64,000 nt of DNA from Psilocybe azurescens (Eukaryota > Basidiomycota > Agaricomycetes > Agaricales > Agrocybaceae), in the NCBI GenBank assembly GCA_023853785.1, contig JAJIRX010000512.1, forward strand, positions 124,001-188,000, written 5' to 3'. The notes below the pieces were generated by a model that ran no database searches, was not told where the DNA came from, and was given only the letters and a program-made list of their open reading frames with translations. The translations under genes and the position numbers were made by a program. The stretch's first letter is position 1; each line of letters opens with the position of its first letter. Shown one piece after another: positions 23,366-34,689 of this stretch.

Positions 23366-24569
23366 CTACATGCGTTTCTATTTATCCGTCAAGTTGCTAC
23401 ATTTCATCCACACCAAAGGACCCCGTAATATCTCCTTCGTGTGTTTAAAAGCCCAGTATTCCTAGCTCAAGACACAAAATTTCAGCCGCCACGGACGGTT
23501 CTTTGGCGACTCCGTGCCATTCACGCACGGCTAGTCTACGTGGCTACATAGAGTAGAGACATACATGACAGCGTCCATATCGCTACACATATAGACCAAA
23601 TACAGAATCATAACTGTAATGGCGAGTATGGTGTTCGTAGATGCGCATGTGTTACTCCTCCTCCTCTTTTTCTGCCATTTCTTACTAACTCTCCCTTTCT
23701 TCTCTCATTCTTCTCACTCCCCTCTTACCCCCTCCCCTCCCGTGCTTGCTCAAATCACGTGCAAATAAACACAAACCAGATAGCAACATATCCCACTTCG
23801 TATCGCTCGCTAGACTCTCCTGTAAGATCAACAAAGCGACACCCTCGTAGGCAGCATGCACCCCGCCCCGTCCAAAGCGCATACGAGGTACTGGTGAAAA
23901 AGGGCGATGTATGGATGAGCAAAGGTTGAGTTTATATTAGGTTTAAGGGCAGAGGTGTATAGATATCGTTGACATGATACTTGGGAAAATTCCCTCTTAT
24001 GTCATGCTTTGGTTTAAGATATCGTTCTCAGAGTGTTCTATGTTTAGATGACCGTCTAGGCATGTTTTCTGTCTTTTTCTTTCTACTTTTAATTGATGTT
24101 TAAGCGTCCTTTTTGCATGTAGCCAGAAAATCTTCTCCCTTATATATTAACATTCCTCATCTACTTGTTTATCGCCCCAAACACGCTGCTACGGGGTTAT
24201 AGCGGATCGTGTATCTCCGCGAACTCGGGCAATTGTCACCTTTCCGGGAGCCTTACAGCACCCATCTCATACCCTGTTTCTATACCACCATCTACTCTAT
24301 GAATGGCATCCACATATCTTCCGTCGTCTATATCATCACCACTACTACCATCTCCGTCGTCGACTTCCATATTATCCTCTGCACCCACACCGACCTTTTC
24401 GACTTCCACCGCCAACAGCTAGCCTGGAAGTTGAGAGGGATAATTGTAGTGAAGTGCGAGGAGAGGCAGGGGTGGTGAATGTGTTGAACATTGAGGGTTA
24501 GAGAGACATGGAGGAAGGGGCACATGGGAGAGCGAGAAGTGGGGAAACAGGATGGAGAGGAGGTAAAAG
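23366..24569. other. Intergenic; no gene supported
   Basis: Pyrimidine-rich patches occur (about 23655-23745). A frame at 24209-24478 translates to a Thr/Ile-rich stretch without recognisable character. Confidence 0.5.
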
Positions 24570-27110
24570 AGTAGCAGGAGTGGGAGTTTGGATCAAGAAA
24601 AGCAGAGAGCATGGGCCAAGAGAGAACGCTCATTCCTGCTGAAGTACTAATCAGTCACCCGGACGGGACAAGTTTGGCCTGTCATAAACCTGAAGAGCCA
24701 AACGTGGAGGAGAGGAGGAAGTATTTAGAAGTGGGAAAACCGAGGACGCCTGAGTAAACCTGTTTGGAATAAGAATAGCGTAAGGAAGGGGAATACGAGT
24801 GTGAGTTTGCCGTTGCACGTTTGTAAGGACGCAAGGAGCAGGATGATGCCAAATCTAAAGCTGGCTCCGTCTCAATGATTACGCCGATATACATGGTTAA
24901 TGGTGCGCCTATGTACAGTCGAACTTTTCATAACTCATACCTGTCGCCGTCGGTTAACAGTCCAGGGAATGGGCTGACGGAGACAGGCTAAAAATAGGTT
25001 CGGCAATTGCAAAATTATCAGAATCATGGATAATGGGTTGCATTTCCCTGCAAATGAAGTCCATGGATCGAAAAACCTATGGGGTATAAGGAGATATGGG
25101 TACCACTGGTGTGGATTATTGCAAATTCGACTGTAGTTCTAACACGTTTCTTACGATACTCTCCTCACGGCGGTCTTATCAGAATACCACGACATTACAT
25201 CGAGGCGATAGTAATCATTCTGCTGGAATCTTGCATGTACTAATTTACAATGCACTACAGCTACCCAATATGTTATTTAGAATAGTTATTTCTCTCTTTG
25301 GAATTATTGAGTTCCAAAACCTTAAATCTCCGCCGTGGTTACTGTAACAGTGGAAAAAGGTGATTGAGCTGAGGATTCGAATCCAGGAACTGCCAAGCTA
25401 TACTCTATGATGTAGAACATAATTGAGTTTTTATGTCACTTTTGGTGCCACGTGAGGACGACGGCAGTTGATCGAAAACTCGGGATAAAATCAATTTGCA
25501 TTGAAAGGGCGGTGACGGTGGTTACTTACTAGCTAGCCGCTAGAATATAATTTCGAACTTTTGACGGAAGCTTAAAATAGTTTCGCCATTCTGTAGCATA
25601 CACCAAGTTCCTCGGCTCCTTCTTTCCCCTGCTCGAAGCGAACCACTATCTGTGTGTCCTCCATTACTCCTGTCTCTGTGCAGCGCCATTCGAATTGTCA
25701 TTTAGACAATATTCATCTAGCAATATTGCATTAATCCATGATTCCGTTACAAAATTACATATCCTGGAAAGGTCCGCCGTCTCTAACTGCCATATTTCGA
25801 ACACTGACACGTTGTTAGTATCAATGTCCATTCTTCACGGCATCGCCATCTCCTCAACATGTCTGCGCCTTGAGAACCGACGTAGAGCTCGACGCCTATG
25901 GTGGGACGACTATACTACCGTTATTCCAGCCATTACCGATTGTCTAAACATCGCCATGCTATGGTTGCGTCTGAGGAATAAAACAAGTAAGGGTTCCTCT
26001 GGCTTTGATGCGACGTGGACCATAGCTTTCTGATGCATGAGCTCTTAGTGTCCAGAGAAGAAAGAGCGCTATTCAGTTACTTTGGCTCCGCTTTCTTTGC
26101 GACGATTAATTGGTATGTGAAGTAATGGGTCATCAATCACTACTCCTATTGTCTGACCCACACATTTATAGGTGGTCTCGAATTAGCCTAGCCCTTGCGG
26201 TTGTTCGGATCACACCCACTTGGTCAAGATCACGACGACTTGCTACTGGCATGACCATTGCGTTTTTTGTTTTTGGGTTGCGCTCTTGGTCGGGATGATA
26301 GTGAAATGCGCTGTCCACACCGAGTGGCAGTTGGTCCATTCTCAAATTCTCATCTGTGGGCCAGCCTCTCGAGTGGCAATTGCTAATACAGTTTGTGAGC
26401 TATTACGGCCTTGCAGTTTCTGTGATCGACTAGTTCTAATTGGACTTACATGGGGCAGTGGACGTGATTAGCGATATCGCACTGATCGCAATACCCCTGC
26501 ATCAATTATGGGACATCAATCTTCCTGTGAACGAGCGTCTTCGGGTACGGCTGGTATTCTCTGCTAGCTCAATAACCTTAATCTCGTCTATTGTGCTCTG
26601 TACTGTCTTATATGGTGGATATATCATTGGACCCGGCGCTCTTGTGGTATGGATGATGGCATGTCGAGCTGAAGCGAGTTACTCTTTTTACGTCTACATC
26701 CACAAACTAGAACACTGATTCATTTAATCAAGGAAGCTGTATGTATAATCACATCCAATCTCCTTGTGCTGGTTTGCTGGTTTCTCCACCGCATTTCAAA
26801 TGACCAGAGAGAAATTGATGCCGGTGATGTTCATATTACACCTCATTGGAGTCATCCGGAACCCGTGAGCAAAAGATCTACGCCCATTTCTCTTGTCGGC
26901 TTGCCCCTATCAGCTCTGGAAGTGGCAGGTATGCAAAAACAGATAATTTATCTTCGGGTTGTAGTGGAGAAACAGAACACGACATTTGATAATTTATGTC
27001 TTCGTTGTATTTCTGGACGTTGTTATATAGCACCTATAAACAGCCTAAATGTCCAGGCTATATATGTTATCAATGGATTTCTTTTCTGATGGACACATTT
27101 TTGTTCTCCA
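24570..27110. repeat. Segmental direct duplication, copy 1
   Basis: This aligns collinearly with about 34690-37380. Matching blocks include AGTGGGAGTTTGG, GGAGAGGAGGAAGTATTTAG, GGCGATAGTAATCATTCTGC, and the whole rhodopsin-like gene (about 90-95% in coding parts, lower outside). The same two segments are each followed by fragments of RPN6. Confidence 0.88.
25824..27089 (+). pseudogene. Rhodopsin-like integral membrane protein, copy 1, frameshifted
   Basis: Exons start at ATG 25824 (MSILHGIAISSTCLRLENRR, then WWDDYTTVIP). They continue with REERALFSYFGSAFFATINW, ISLALAVVRITP, and after an intron starting GTGAGC with LDVISDIALIAIPLHQLWDI, RLVFSASSITLISSI and ITSNLLVLVCWFL. The order of hydrophobic segments and the motifs WWDD, D-n3-D-n5-P and LVFSASS match the fungal rhodopsin-like (PTH11-related) seven-helix family common in Agaricomycetes. 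The frame breaks at the run GCG-TTTTTT-GTTTTTGGG (about 26260-26275): six T are present where seven would keep the downstream frame. Everything after reads well in the shifted frame, so the lesion is recent or a sequencing error. The family has no proven ligand. Confidence 0.7.
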
Positions 27111-27164
27111 AACATTAGTTACTTCATTGCCACTCAAGATCCTGCCACTATCAGTACTGCCTTC

Positions 27165-27690
27165 GACTCGAGAAGGCACTCGAATGTAAAGGAGCTTCCT
27201 CCCTCTATTTCATCACCGAGGTGGACCCATAGAGAGCCGCGTGTATTGCGGGCTGGGCAATATGGCCAAGGCCAAGGTGCGTTCGCTTCCCCCTCCCTGC
27301 TTTTTCTTTCTCGTTTCCCTTCCTACTGCCTCCTCTTCCCGTCTGCTGCCTGCCTCGCCCCCTCCCTCTCTGGCCATGTTCCCCGTTCTCTCTTTCTCGT
27401 CCCTTTGCGATCCCTCCCTGACCCCTACCGCGAGCCAACGCTAACCCCCACCCTCAGACATCCCTAGCATCCTCCCGTACAGCCCCTAACACCATCTACT
27501 GCCCGCCATCCCTCCAAGTCCAGCTCGACCTCCAGTCCGGATTCTCCATGGCGAGGAGAAGGATCATAGCACCACATATTCGTATTTCTTCAAGGCGTTT
27601 GAGAATACTAATGCGTTGGGGGAAACTGAGGGGAAAGGAGGGAAGTATATGCTGTTGTGTAAAGTCATGTTGAAATTCGGTGGGTCCTCA
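27165..27690 (+). pseudogene. RPN6: RPN6 (26S proteasome lid subunit) fragment, locus A part 1
   Basis: Translation gives FITEVDP then ESRVYCGLGNMAKAKV before a donor site (GTGCG). After a CT-rich intron-like stretch it continues IYCPPSLQVQLDLQSG, a frame-shifted HGEEKDHSTTYSYFFKAFEN, and GKYMLLCKVMLKF. These match, in order, the central PCI/TPR part of RPN6 (PSMD11), where the family has [39 protein letters not shown] and YMLLCKVML. Missing exon ends, frame breaks and absent N- and C-terminal parts make this a relic, not a proteasome gene. Confidence 0.75.
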
Positions 27691-27899
27691 TTGTTGGCTA
27701 TCATGCTCTCTTCGGCATGTCTTTTTATGCGTCAATGGATGTGTAGACAAGACATGTAGGCTCGACCCCGTCCTCGCCTTGGCCTTGGCCTTGTCCTTTT
27801 TCTGTTCCTCATATGCTCCATGTCTCTGCCGAACTCATAGTAACTGACGTTCCATTCTATTCCACCCTCCTCTCCCCTCTCTTTCTCTCTCCCTGCTCC

Positions 27900-28203
27900 G
27901 TCAAATCATGTTACGTTGTGCACTCCGCCTTCGCCATCATCCACTCACCCATTCACTGAGTGCTCTTCAGCTCCACTTCGTTGTAAATCCGCCAAAACTC
28001 TCCTTCCAAAAGCCCTCCACAAACAACAGCCAGAAGCCATCAACTCCCTTTCACCCATCAAACTCGCCTTTGCCCTCCGCTACGCCTTACTCCACCTCGC
28101 GGGGCGTCGAAAGCATGTGCGCATGCACCGGAAGCGCAATTTGCCGGTGTTTCAGAGTGTTCGTTTTAAAGGAGTACTCGTATCGGGTATCGGGTTGGTG
28201 AGT
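27900..28203 (+). pseudogene. RPN6: RPN6 fragment, locus A part 2
   Basis: INSLSPIKLA and, in another frame, RGVESMCACTGSAI correspond to the RPN6 stretch INSLL.IKLALKYA..RDVESMRA.A. The piece follows part 1 in the correct order and is cut by a hAT-like element starting at 28212. Confidence 0.6.
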
Positions 28204-28211
28204 TTTTAGTT

Positions 28212-30094
28212 GGGCATACGGAAATCTGCGTGGCAGGTTGCGTGCTTGCGTGCTTGCGTGCATTTGCGTGCCACGCAACCTGGACTTAGTACTACACGCA
28301 TTTGAGTGTATCGTCGGATTGTTTTATGTGTAACCTTAATACCATCTCTTTAAAGTTGATTTACTGAGACTTAACTTGAACTTTCATCAAATCCATGCTT
28401 TCTGACACCTTTCCATGTTGAAGTTGGTTCTATATGAGACTCGTTTAAAAACTCTGTGTACCGCCTACTCTTAATAAAAAACTTCCTGTAATACACCCTA
28501 TATTACTGCTATGTTCACAATTCTGTGTAGGGAAAACAGCTACTACTACAGATTGTGCGCCTTTTTAGTGACTTTGTAGTGGCTTGACACTGTATGAGTC
28601 AAATATGAGTCTCAGTTGTGCTCGTGTGACATCAATACTCAAACTCCGGAGCACAATCTACACAACGATCTTGCAACAAGTACAGTGAGGAATGTCTATA
28701 TGCTTGTGAATAATAAGTTTATGGTGTATTGGGATCTGTAAACCATCTATATTTAAGGACGTAGCAACAGGCAATAGTTAGTACTGTAGAGTTCGTGCGC
28801 CGGCACCGTACTTGGCAAAAGTCTTAATGATGATAGCCGTCACCGCTGAAGGGTTTTGCCTTGTTATTCTTGACTATGTCTCCACCCCTCTCTGAATAAT
28901 ACACGCTAATCAACATGCAACTTTTACACGAATGCGCTCTGCCTACACTCAGCATACACTCGGTCACACGCAACTGACACTCAGCCGCACGCAACCGATA
29001 CTCAACCGCACGCAACCGACATGCAACCTCACACAGCCACCACGCAACCCACACTGAACGTACACGCAAGTGCCACTCAATCAATATTTAGAAGCATGCA
29101 AGTGCACTCGGTCAGTGCTCAGCATGCCTCACCTGCACAAAACCATATCAAAATAAATTAAGTGTGCTTGACACATTAGTATTTAGGTTTCAACTTGCTA
29201 TCCTACTCAAAATTAACGTTTTAGATGTGTAAACACTGTGAATTGTCTGCATTGAGATGATAATTTTTATTCGTTATGTTTCAGCTTTCCATACTTCTCC
29301 AAATTTGAGTTCTAGATGTGTAAAATTTGCCAATTTTTCTTGTTGAGATCATTCTTTTGTAAATCGAGTTGTCATTATGGTATCTGTGGCTGCCTTGGCT
29401 TTTAAATTCATTGTTTCAAGCTCTTACATATTTATATTCAACATGAGCAAGAGGCAAGAATATCCTATTATTTATTCTCCCTCACTTTCCGATCTTTGGC
29501 AGTCACAGCCTCATACTCGAGATAAACCGCAACGAGATGGTCATTGCAAGTTCATAAAATCAACATGAACGACAAACCGGCCTTATATCCTTTCAATTGG
29601 TAATTAAGTAGGGCCTGATAAAGCACATATGCAAATTTGCTGATGCTGGAGAGCGTAATGGCTCCACAGAGTATCACATTTTATCTATCTCAAATGTATC
29701 TACTAATGTCTTTTAATTCCGTCAAGCCGTGACTTAATTATGTCGACTTTCCGAAGTTAAAGCCAGTAGCAAATTTACCAGCGCAACCTCGCCCCAGGCC
29801 CAGACCAATGTTGAAGAAGAGGAAGCGGAGCAAGAGCTAACTAACCATAGATATAAGATACCACAAATTAGTATTAGGCACTTTGACCGCTTTCCCACAA
29901 TTTATTTACCGCTAATGCACGCACATATACATTGAACTGACCAACTAAATTAAGCAAGTTGCGCTTATTCACGCTTGTACAATGAAATTCTGCGCAAATG
30001 CACGCAAATGTTGCGCATGTTTGTTTGCGTGCATTTGCGTGTCACTCGAGCGCACGCAAGCACGCAACCTTGCCACGCACATTTCCTGATGCCC
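28212..30094. mobile_element. hAT-like non-autonomous element with 8-bp target duplication
   Basis: The left end (28212) reads GGGCATACGGAAATCTGCGT and then GGCAGGTTGCGTGCTTGCGT. The complement of the right end (30094) reads GGGCATCAGGAAATGTGCGT and then GGCAAGGTTGCGTGCTTGCG. These terminal inverted repeats are flanked by a perfect 8-bp duplication, TTTTAGTT, at 28204-28211 and 30095-30102, which is the hAT size. The element is 1,883 bp. Internal frames (for example 29377-29568) do not resemble a transposase, so it needs a partner in trans. A second, decayed copy of its right part lies at about 32450-32709. Confidence 0.82.
28950..29060. repeat. Short tandem repeats inside the hAT-like element
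   Basis: Units related to CTCAACCGCACGCAACCGACA recur about every 20-21 bp, with the core word CACGCAAC. The same core lies in both terminal inverted repeats, suggesting repeated protein-binding sites. Confidence 0.65.
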
Positions 30095-30102
30095 TTTTAG
30101 TT

Positions 30103-30904
30103 TTGGTTCTTGAGGGGGGTTTTTGAGGCATTTTTGCTTTCTGTGGACCGAGCGTTGTATTTGGATCTTACTCTCACTCTTACTCTTACTTTTGCTGTAC
30201 TTTTGCTGGTGCCCGCTGGGCGTGGGCGTGGGCGTGGGCGTGGGCGGTGTGCCTTTTTGTGCGTGGCGCTGTCGTAACGCTATCGTTTCGCTGTCGCACT
30301 TTACCCCGCCGCCGTCTTTTGCCTTTGCGTTCATTGCAGTTGACGAGATGGATAGATGAGATGGATGGATGGATGATGCCTGTAATTGCGGGTGCGGGTG
30401 CAGCGGTGGTGTAACATACTCAGGTTCTGGTTCTGGCTGCGGTCCTTCAAGCGGCTCATGTTCTTTGTCTGGGTTCTGGGTTTCATTTTCTTTCTCTCCT
30501 TTCTGTCTCTCTTTCCTCTGTCAGAACTTCAACTTTTATTTACTCGGAGTCGCGTGGGCATGGGTGCGCAGCGGGTTCTGGCCTTAGCTTGCGAGGCGAG
30601 CTGAGTGGTGGATCGCTGGCGAATTCAATTCACGCCGCGCATTCGTGGGTGGTGTGTGCGGGTGCGGTTTTGAACTGTAGAACGGTTGGTTGGTTGGTGT
30701 ACTTTCGCTTTCAACATGCTCTCTTTCCAATAGGTAATTTCTACTATACCCTGACGCACGCTGTTACGCTGCGTCTGCGTCTTTGTTTGTTCGTCCTCCG
30801 TCCTTCATCCTTCGTGCATCGTGCATTTACTTTCTTCATTCCCATTCCTCGCACCGTCTGTTCTCTCTCTTTCCCTCTTTCCGGCAGTTACCGGCACCGC
30901 ACCG
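30103..30904. other. Low-complexity stretch between RPN6 pieces
   Basis: This contains GGGCGT repeats (30218-30247), GATG repeats (about 30347-30374) and CT-rich tracts. 30640-30904 matches 38690-38960 of locus B, which shows that both loci descend from one rearranged sequence. Frames here (30589-31194 plus) follow low-complexity sequence. Confidence 0.55.
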
Positions 30905-31085
30905 CACACTACTTCTTGCTCTTCCTCTTCTTTTCCCCTATACTCCACACCAGAACTACAACTCCAACAATCCGCACACATCTCGCCGCGTTATACGACA
31001 TGCTGTATGCTGTCCGAGGTGAGGGGCAACCCAACCTCAATCAAGATGATCATCACGTCCTATTTGCATTCCTATTCTGTCATGG
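30905..31085 (+). pseudogene. RPN6: RPN6 fragment, locus A part 3
   Basis: PTIRTHLAALYDMLYAV followed by a GTGAGG donor matches the RPN6 C-terminal PCI segment (DPTIRSHLAALYDTLLEQNL). Similarity to locus B continues to about 31085 (TCCTATTC-TGTC) and then stops abruptly. Confidence 0.65.
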
Positions 31086-31329
31086 AGGGTCGTTACTTAC
31101 CGTATGGTGCCTCTTCCTTCTTTCGCGATGTCCCTCTCGACATCATCTATCTATGATATGCAACGATCCTCCCTCTTCATTCGGATTAATATGACTCTGC
31201 GTAGGAACAACAAGCACCGTTGACTTGACTCAGTGACTGGCTCCCCCCGAACCACCCGGACAAACACGGGCATTCTCACAGCGATCCTGCTGCATGGACT
31301 CATCAGACTGAAGGTAGAACAATCTTCGT

Positions 31330-32044
31330 ATGTACAGCGATAGCGACTCCTCTCCCTCTGTATCTTTACATATAATACATCCACCCCACGATGGAACGTA
31401 CTCCTCCGTTGAGGAGAAGCCTATGAACGGATTAGTCCTTAGGATGGTCCATTTCATTGGTTACGACTTTCACGCATGGATAACTGAGTTCCACGAACAA
31501 GTGTTGGACAAGGAGGCAAAATCAGTCATTAGCCCTTCTGACTGGTATCCTCATCTAGCCTCATTCCTTCTCATTAAAAAAATCAATGCGCTGTATTGAA
31601 CCCCAATTTTGAACAAAACTCGGGCTGGAAAACAATCACAAGGAAATTTTTTCTACCGCTTATCAAGTGTCTGCCTTACGCGATCCGAACAGAGCAGAAC
31701 TTGAATGCGCTACGTGCATTGCATCTCCTGTGTCCCAAAATACATTCTCGCCATCAATGGAGACCGCTGTTTGGGTTCTGCTCTTTAGCTATAGATTTCT
31801 TAAAGGTATGTTCGAAGTGTAACTTTACAGTTTTTATTGTACTGATTTTGATCGCACAAAAATAAACCTCTCTTCCCTCTCACTTGATTCATTAAAGGAC
31901 TGGTTATTGGAGCCCATGACTCGCGAGTTCAGGAGAAATTTTCAGGGTATTAACGAACATCATAGTATGCGTGAGCATTACACAACCGATGACAGCGAAT
32001 CAACATCAACAATGACCGACTTCGACCAAGATGAAGAACTCTGA
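31330..32044 (+). CDS. Unassigned gene, 190 aa, three exons
   Basis: Exons are 31330-31592, 31643-31805 and 31898-32044 (573 nt, stop TGA). The introns are GTATTG..CACAAG (50 bp) and GTATGT..TAAAG (92 bp). The protein starts MYSDSDSSPSVSLHIIHPP and has an amphipathic middle (SDWYPHLASFLLIKKINAL, FFLPLIKCLPYAIRTEQNL, WRPLFGFCSLAIDFLKDWLL). It ends in an acidic tail, TDDSESTSTMTDFDQDEEL. There is no signal peptide and there are no cysteine motifs. All three exons join in frame and codon use is protein-like, which argues for a real gene, but I recognise no family. It lies just after the truncated end of the RPN6 relic. Confidence 0.5.
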
Positions 32045-32449
32045 TTAAAGTGGAGGACGATTGCGTGATGGCCCTGTCGCATCGTCGTCATGGGTAGGGC
32101 ATCAATGAAAATAAGAACTTGCCGAGGAGTTTAGGATATGCATGGAAGGGGTGTGTACATACTTGGAACATGTTGCTGCGGCATAGACGTTGGCGTATTA
32201 GTGTACAAATATATGAAACTTTCGTTGATGATGTTTGGTCGTAAAACTTTTCTATAGAATGCAGACCCAAATAATCATTGACGTCAATCATTATTTGAAC
32301 TCACGACTTGAGCAAAAAAAACTGTGCTTAAAAATGAAATAACAACATTGGTAATTATAAATTGACTACAACTTCACTATGAACACTTTTTAATACTGTT
32401 GCTCATCACACTCTGGCTTTGAACACAACGTAAAATGAACACAGGTCCA
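32045..32449. other. Intergenic; no gene seen
   Basis: AT-rich sequence leading into the decayed copy of the hAT-like element; nothing coding is supported. Confidence 0.5.
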
Positions 32450-32709
32450 TAGATATAAGTATTACAATCTACGAGCTAGTATTAGGTAGCTTGACTGATT
32501 CATTCAATCAATTTTATTTCTACAGTGAATGCACGCACTTATTAATCGAATCGGACAACTAAATTAAGTGAATTGTGCTTGTACACACTCGTACGATTAG
32601 AATCTTGCGCAAATGTATGCAGGTCTCGCGTATTTGTTCTTGTGTGCGTATTTGTGGCACTGGAGCGCATGTAAACACGCAACTTTTCCATGCACATTTT
32701 CTGATGCTC
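32450..32709. mobile_element. Decayed right part of a second hAT-like copy
   Basis: This aligns with 29850-30094. Shared blocks are AGTATTAGG, AATGCACGCAC, CAACTAAATTAAG, CTTGCGCAAATG and the terminal CACGCAAC..CATGCACATTTTCTGATGCTC. The left end could not be found. Confidence 0.6.
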
Positions 32710-32717
32710 AGTTAACT

Positions 32718-33235
32718 GGGCAACAGGTTTTTAAAGTGCCAACTTACGGGCCTAGCGCGACAAACGCAAACTGGCGCGCCACGTGACTAGCGCGCACTTG
32801 CGCAAATCCACTTTTTGCGTGTTTTTGCGTGCACTTTCGAGATAAACATACAATATTCATTTTTATATTGCTCTAAAGGCATTAATTAAGGTGAGTTTTT
32901 ATTGAAAGATAAATAGGTTAGGGAGTTAGAAACACCTGGCACCCACCTAGGACATGTAAAGCCAGCCATAAAATCGTTTATGTATTGCTACCTGGCGTCG
33001 CACAGCATGAGACTGCCTTTGAGCTTTGAAGCAGCGTGGTTTTGTCTTCGTGGACTCCTTATGTATACCCACTGGGTTCAGGCTGCACATTCTATAAGTT
33101 TAGAACTTGATTAATTGTGATAAAAAAATACCGCATGATTTTTTTTGACTTGGGCAAGCTAGCGTGCAACTAGCGCATAAATGTGCACGCAAAGCCCGCT
33201 AGTTACCACTTGAATTTTCACTTGCCCCTGCGAAC
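32718..33235. mobile_element. TIR element/MITE, about 0.5 kb
   Basis: The left end GGGCAAC..AAAGTGCCAACTTACGGGC is imperfectly repeated as the complement of the right end, GGGGCAAGTG..TCAAGTGGTAACTAGCGGGC. Both ends are rich in GCGC and GCGTGCA words. The right end is the closest relative of the fragment at 13602-13725. No coding capacity and no exact target duplication were seen. It abuts the hAT-like relic directly. Confidence 0.55.
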
Positions 33236-33988
33236 TGCATGCCTTGCCAGGCAAAGCTTCTTAGTTTGACACCACATATCTGTTTTGGGTTGGTCAGCTA
33301 TTTTCTGACACTGAAGCAACGGCTATTAGATCTTCTTCCTGTCTTTTTTTTCATTTTAAAACTTCTTGCTAGCGCTGTTCTGCACGTCGGCCTATAAATC
33401 ATGATCATTTGACAAGAGAGATAATGGTTCTACCTCCCCTCTTTGTCCACGCAGCACGCATTATCACGGTTGAGGCTGAGGTTGGATAGTACATGATGTC
33501 AATATTACAGCTAGGCACACTGCAGTGGACGTGTCAGCGATCTCATCCAATTTGAGATGTCTTTTTTTTGTCAGACTCAGGAATCTGAAATAGTGACTAT
33601 TTATCACCTTCATTCTAAAGCTTTTGGTGTAGAACAGGCCGCAGCTAGTAATTATGGGTAGTAGGAAGTACCAGGAATACAGATTAAGCTCGGGACTCGT
33701 ATGCACAACCGTTACTTCTACCATTATGCTCGTAGCTAGTTATACTAGTGGTAGTAGACATATACAAGTATAACTAACCTCGGGATTCGATCATTACCGT
33801 ATACAAAAGATTGACTTCTACTACACTTTCGAGAGCTAGAATCGCTCGTTCGTCATTTGTTCTTCTCATGGTGTGCACAGAATTTTTGTATAAATTGAGG
33901 ATGTTCTTCTCGCTTGTGCTCTTCACTGGTCAACGTCTTATCCTCGTCGATTAAAACAATTTCTTAACTTGTACATCAATCAAACATC
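33236..33988. other. Intergenic upstream of a broken secreted protein gene
   Basis: No supportable ORF. 33889-33894 is a TATA box for the gene that follows. Confidence 0.5.
33889..33894 (+). promoter_or_regulatory. TATA box
   Basis: TATAAA lies 95 bp before the ATG at 33989, with a CT-rich leader between them. Confidence 0.45.
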
Positions 33989-34435
33989 ATGAAATTTGCA
34001 TCTACTGCGATCGCTTCTATCCTTCTGTTCACTACCCAGGTAGCATGAGGTCTGTCCTTACTTCCTTACTGTCCCCCGAGTCTCCACGATTACCACATCA
34101 TCATTAAAAAAGCACGATATACTAATCAAACTGAATACCATACAAACAGACCAATGCCGGAACGGGTTTCAACATCCGGGACGTTTCCGGGACCAACGGC
34201 CTCCAAGCCTTTGTTTCGGGCTACGGCGGGGAAGCGACGCCTGGTACGATGTCCCCTCGTCCTTTGATAACCCGCTACCGCGCACTGGGGCAGGTTCGGC
34301 TGGGAGATTGTCGCGTTCCAGGTCCCCACCACAGGCGAGACCAGGGGTTGGTATTTGGAAACTGGGAGCGGGGTTGCAAACCTGACGTTCTTTGGGTTTA
34401 GTCAGGATATTGGGCTTACGCGCGATGGTTTGTAG
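33989..34435 (+). pseudogene. Small secreted protein gene with frame breaks
   Basis: Exon 1 (33989-34039) encodes the signal sequence MKFASTAIASILLFTTQ. After a 110-bp intron, exon 2 (from 34150) gives TNAGTGFNIRDVSGTNGLQA. Protein-like sequence then shifts frame twice: first to DAWYDVPSSFDNPLPRTG, then to FGWEIVAFQVPTTGETRGWY and LTFFGFSQDIGL, closing with TAG at 34435. A WY-n2-P followed by GWE-V-F layout recurs in uncharacterised secreted proteins of Agaricomycetes. The alternative, a 43-bp intron with a poor GTCCCC donor, would drop the middle piece. Two small indels seem more likely. Confidence 0.55.
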
Positions 34436-34689
34436 ATGGGATGATGGGAGTCTACACAGGTCGTCAATTGTCATGTGTTGAATATGGAGTACTACGAAAA
34501 TGCAAATTGGCACAAAGAAGCTACATACGTAAGAAAAGGGCTGGGAAAATGACGCACCTCTGGCAACCCCGGAAGCTTGAGGAGAGTATGTAGTCGGAAT
34601 CTATCCAATAAATCGAGAAAAACATCTTTCCAGAAAGCGAATCAAGGTACTTACAGGACAGCTACAAGGGCCACTGCCTACCAAGAGCG

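Noticed and set aside
25355..25400. tRNA-like T-arm motif (GGATTCGAATCC), repeated near 35565
   Set aside because: No acceptor, D-arm or anticodon stem can be drawn around it; it is part of the segmental duplication and the second copy has GGATTCGAGTCC.
28950..29060. CRISPR-like array of short repeats
   Set aside because: Units are directly adjacent with no unique spacers and lie inside a transposon; eukaryotic context.
30589..31194. 201-codon plus-strand ORF
   Set aside because: It follows low-complexity CT-rich sequence shared with locus B and overlaps an RPN6 fragment in another frame; not a separate gene.
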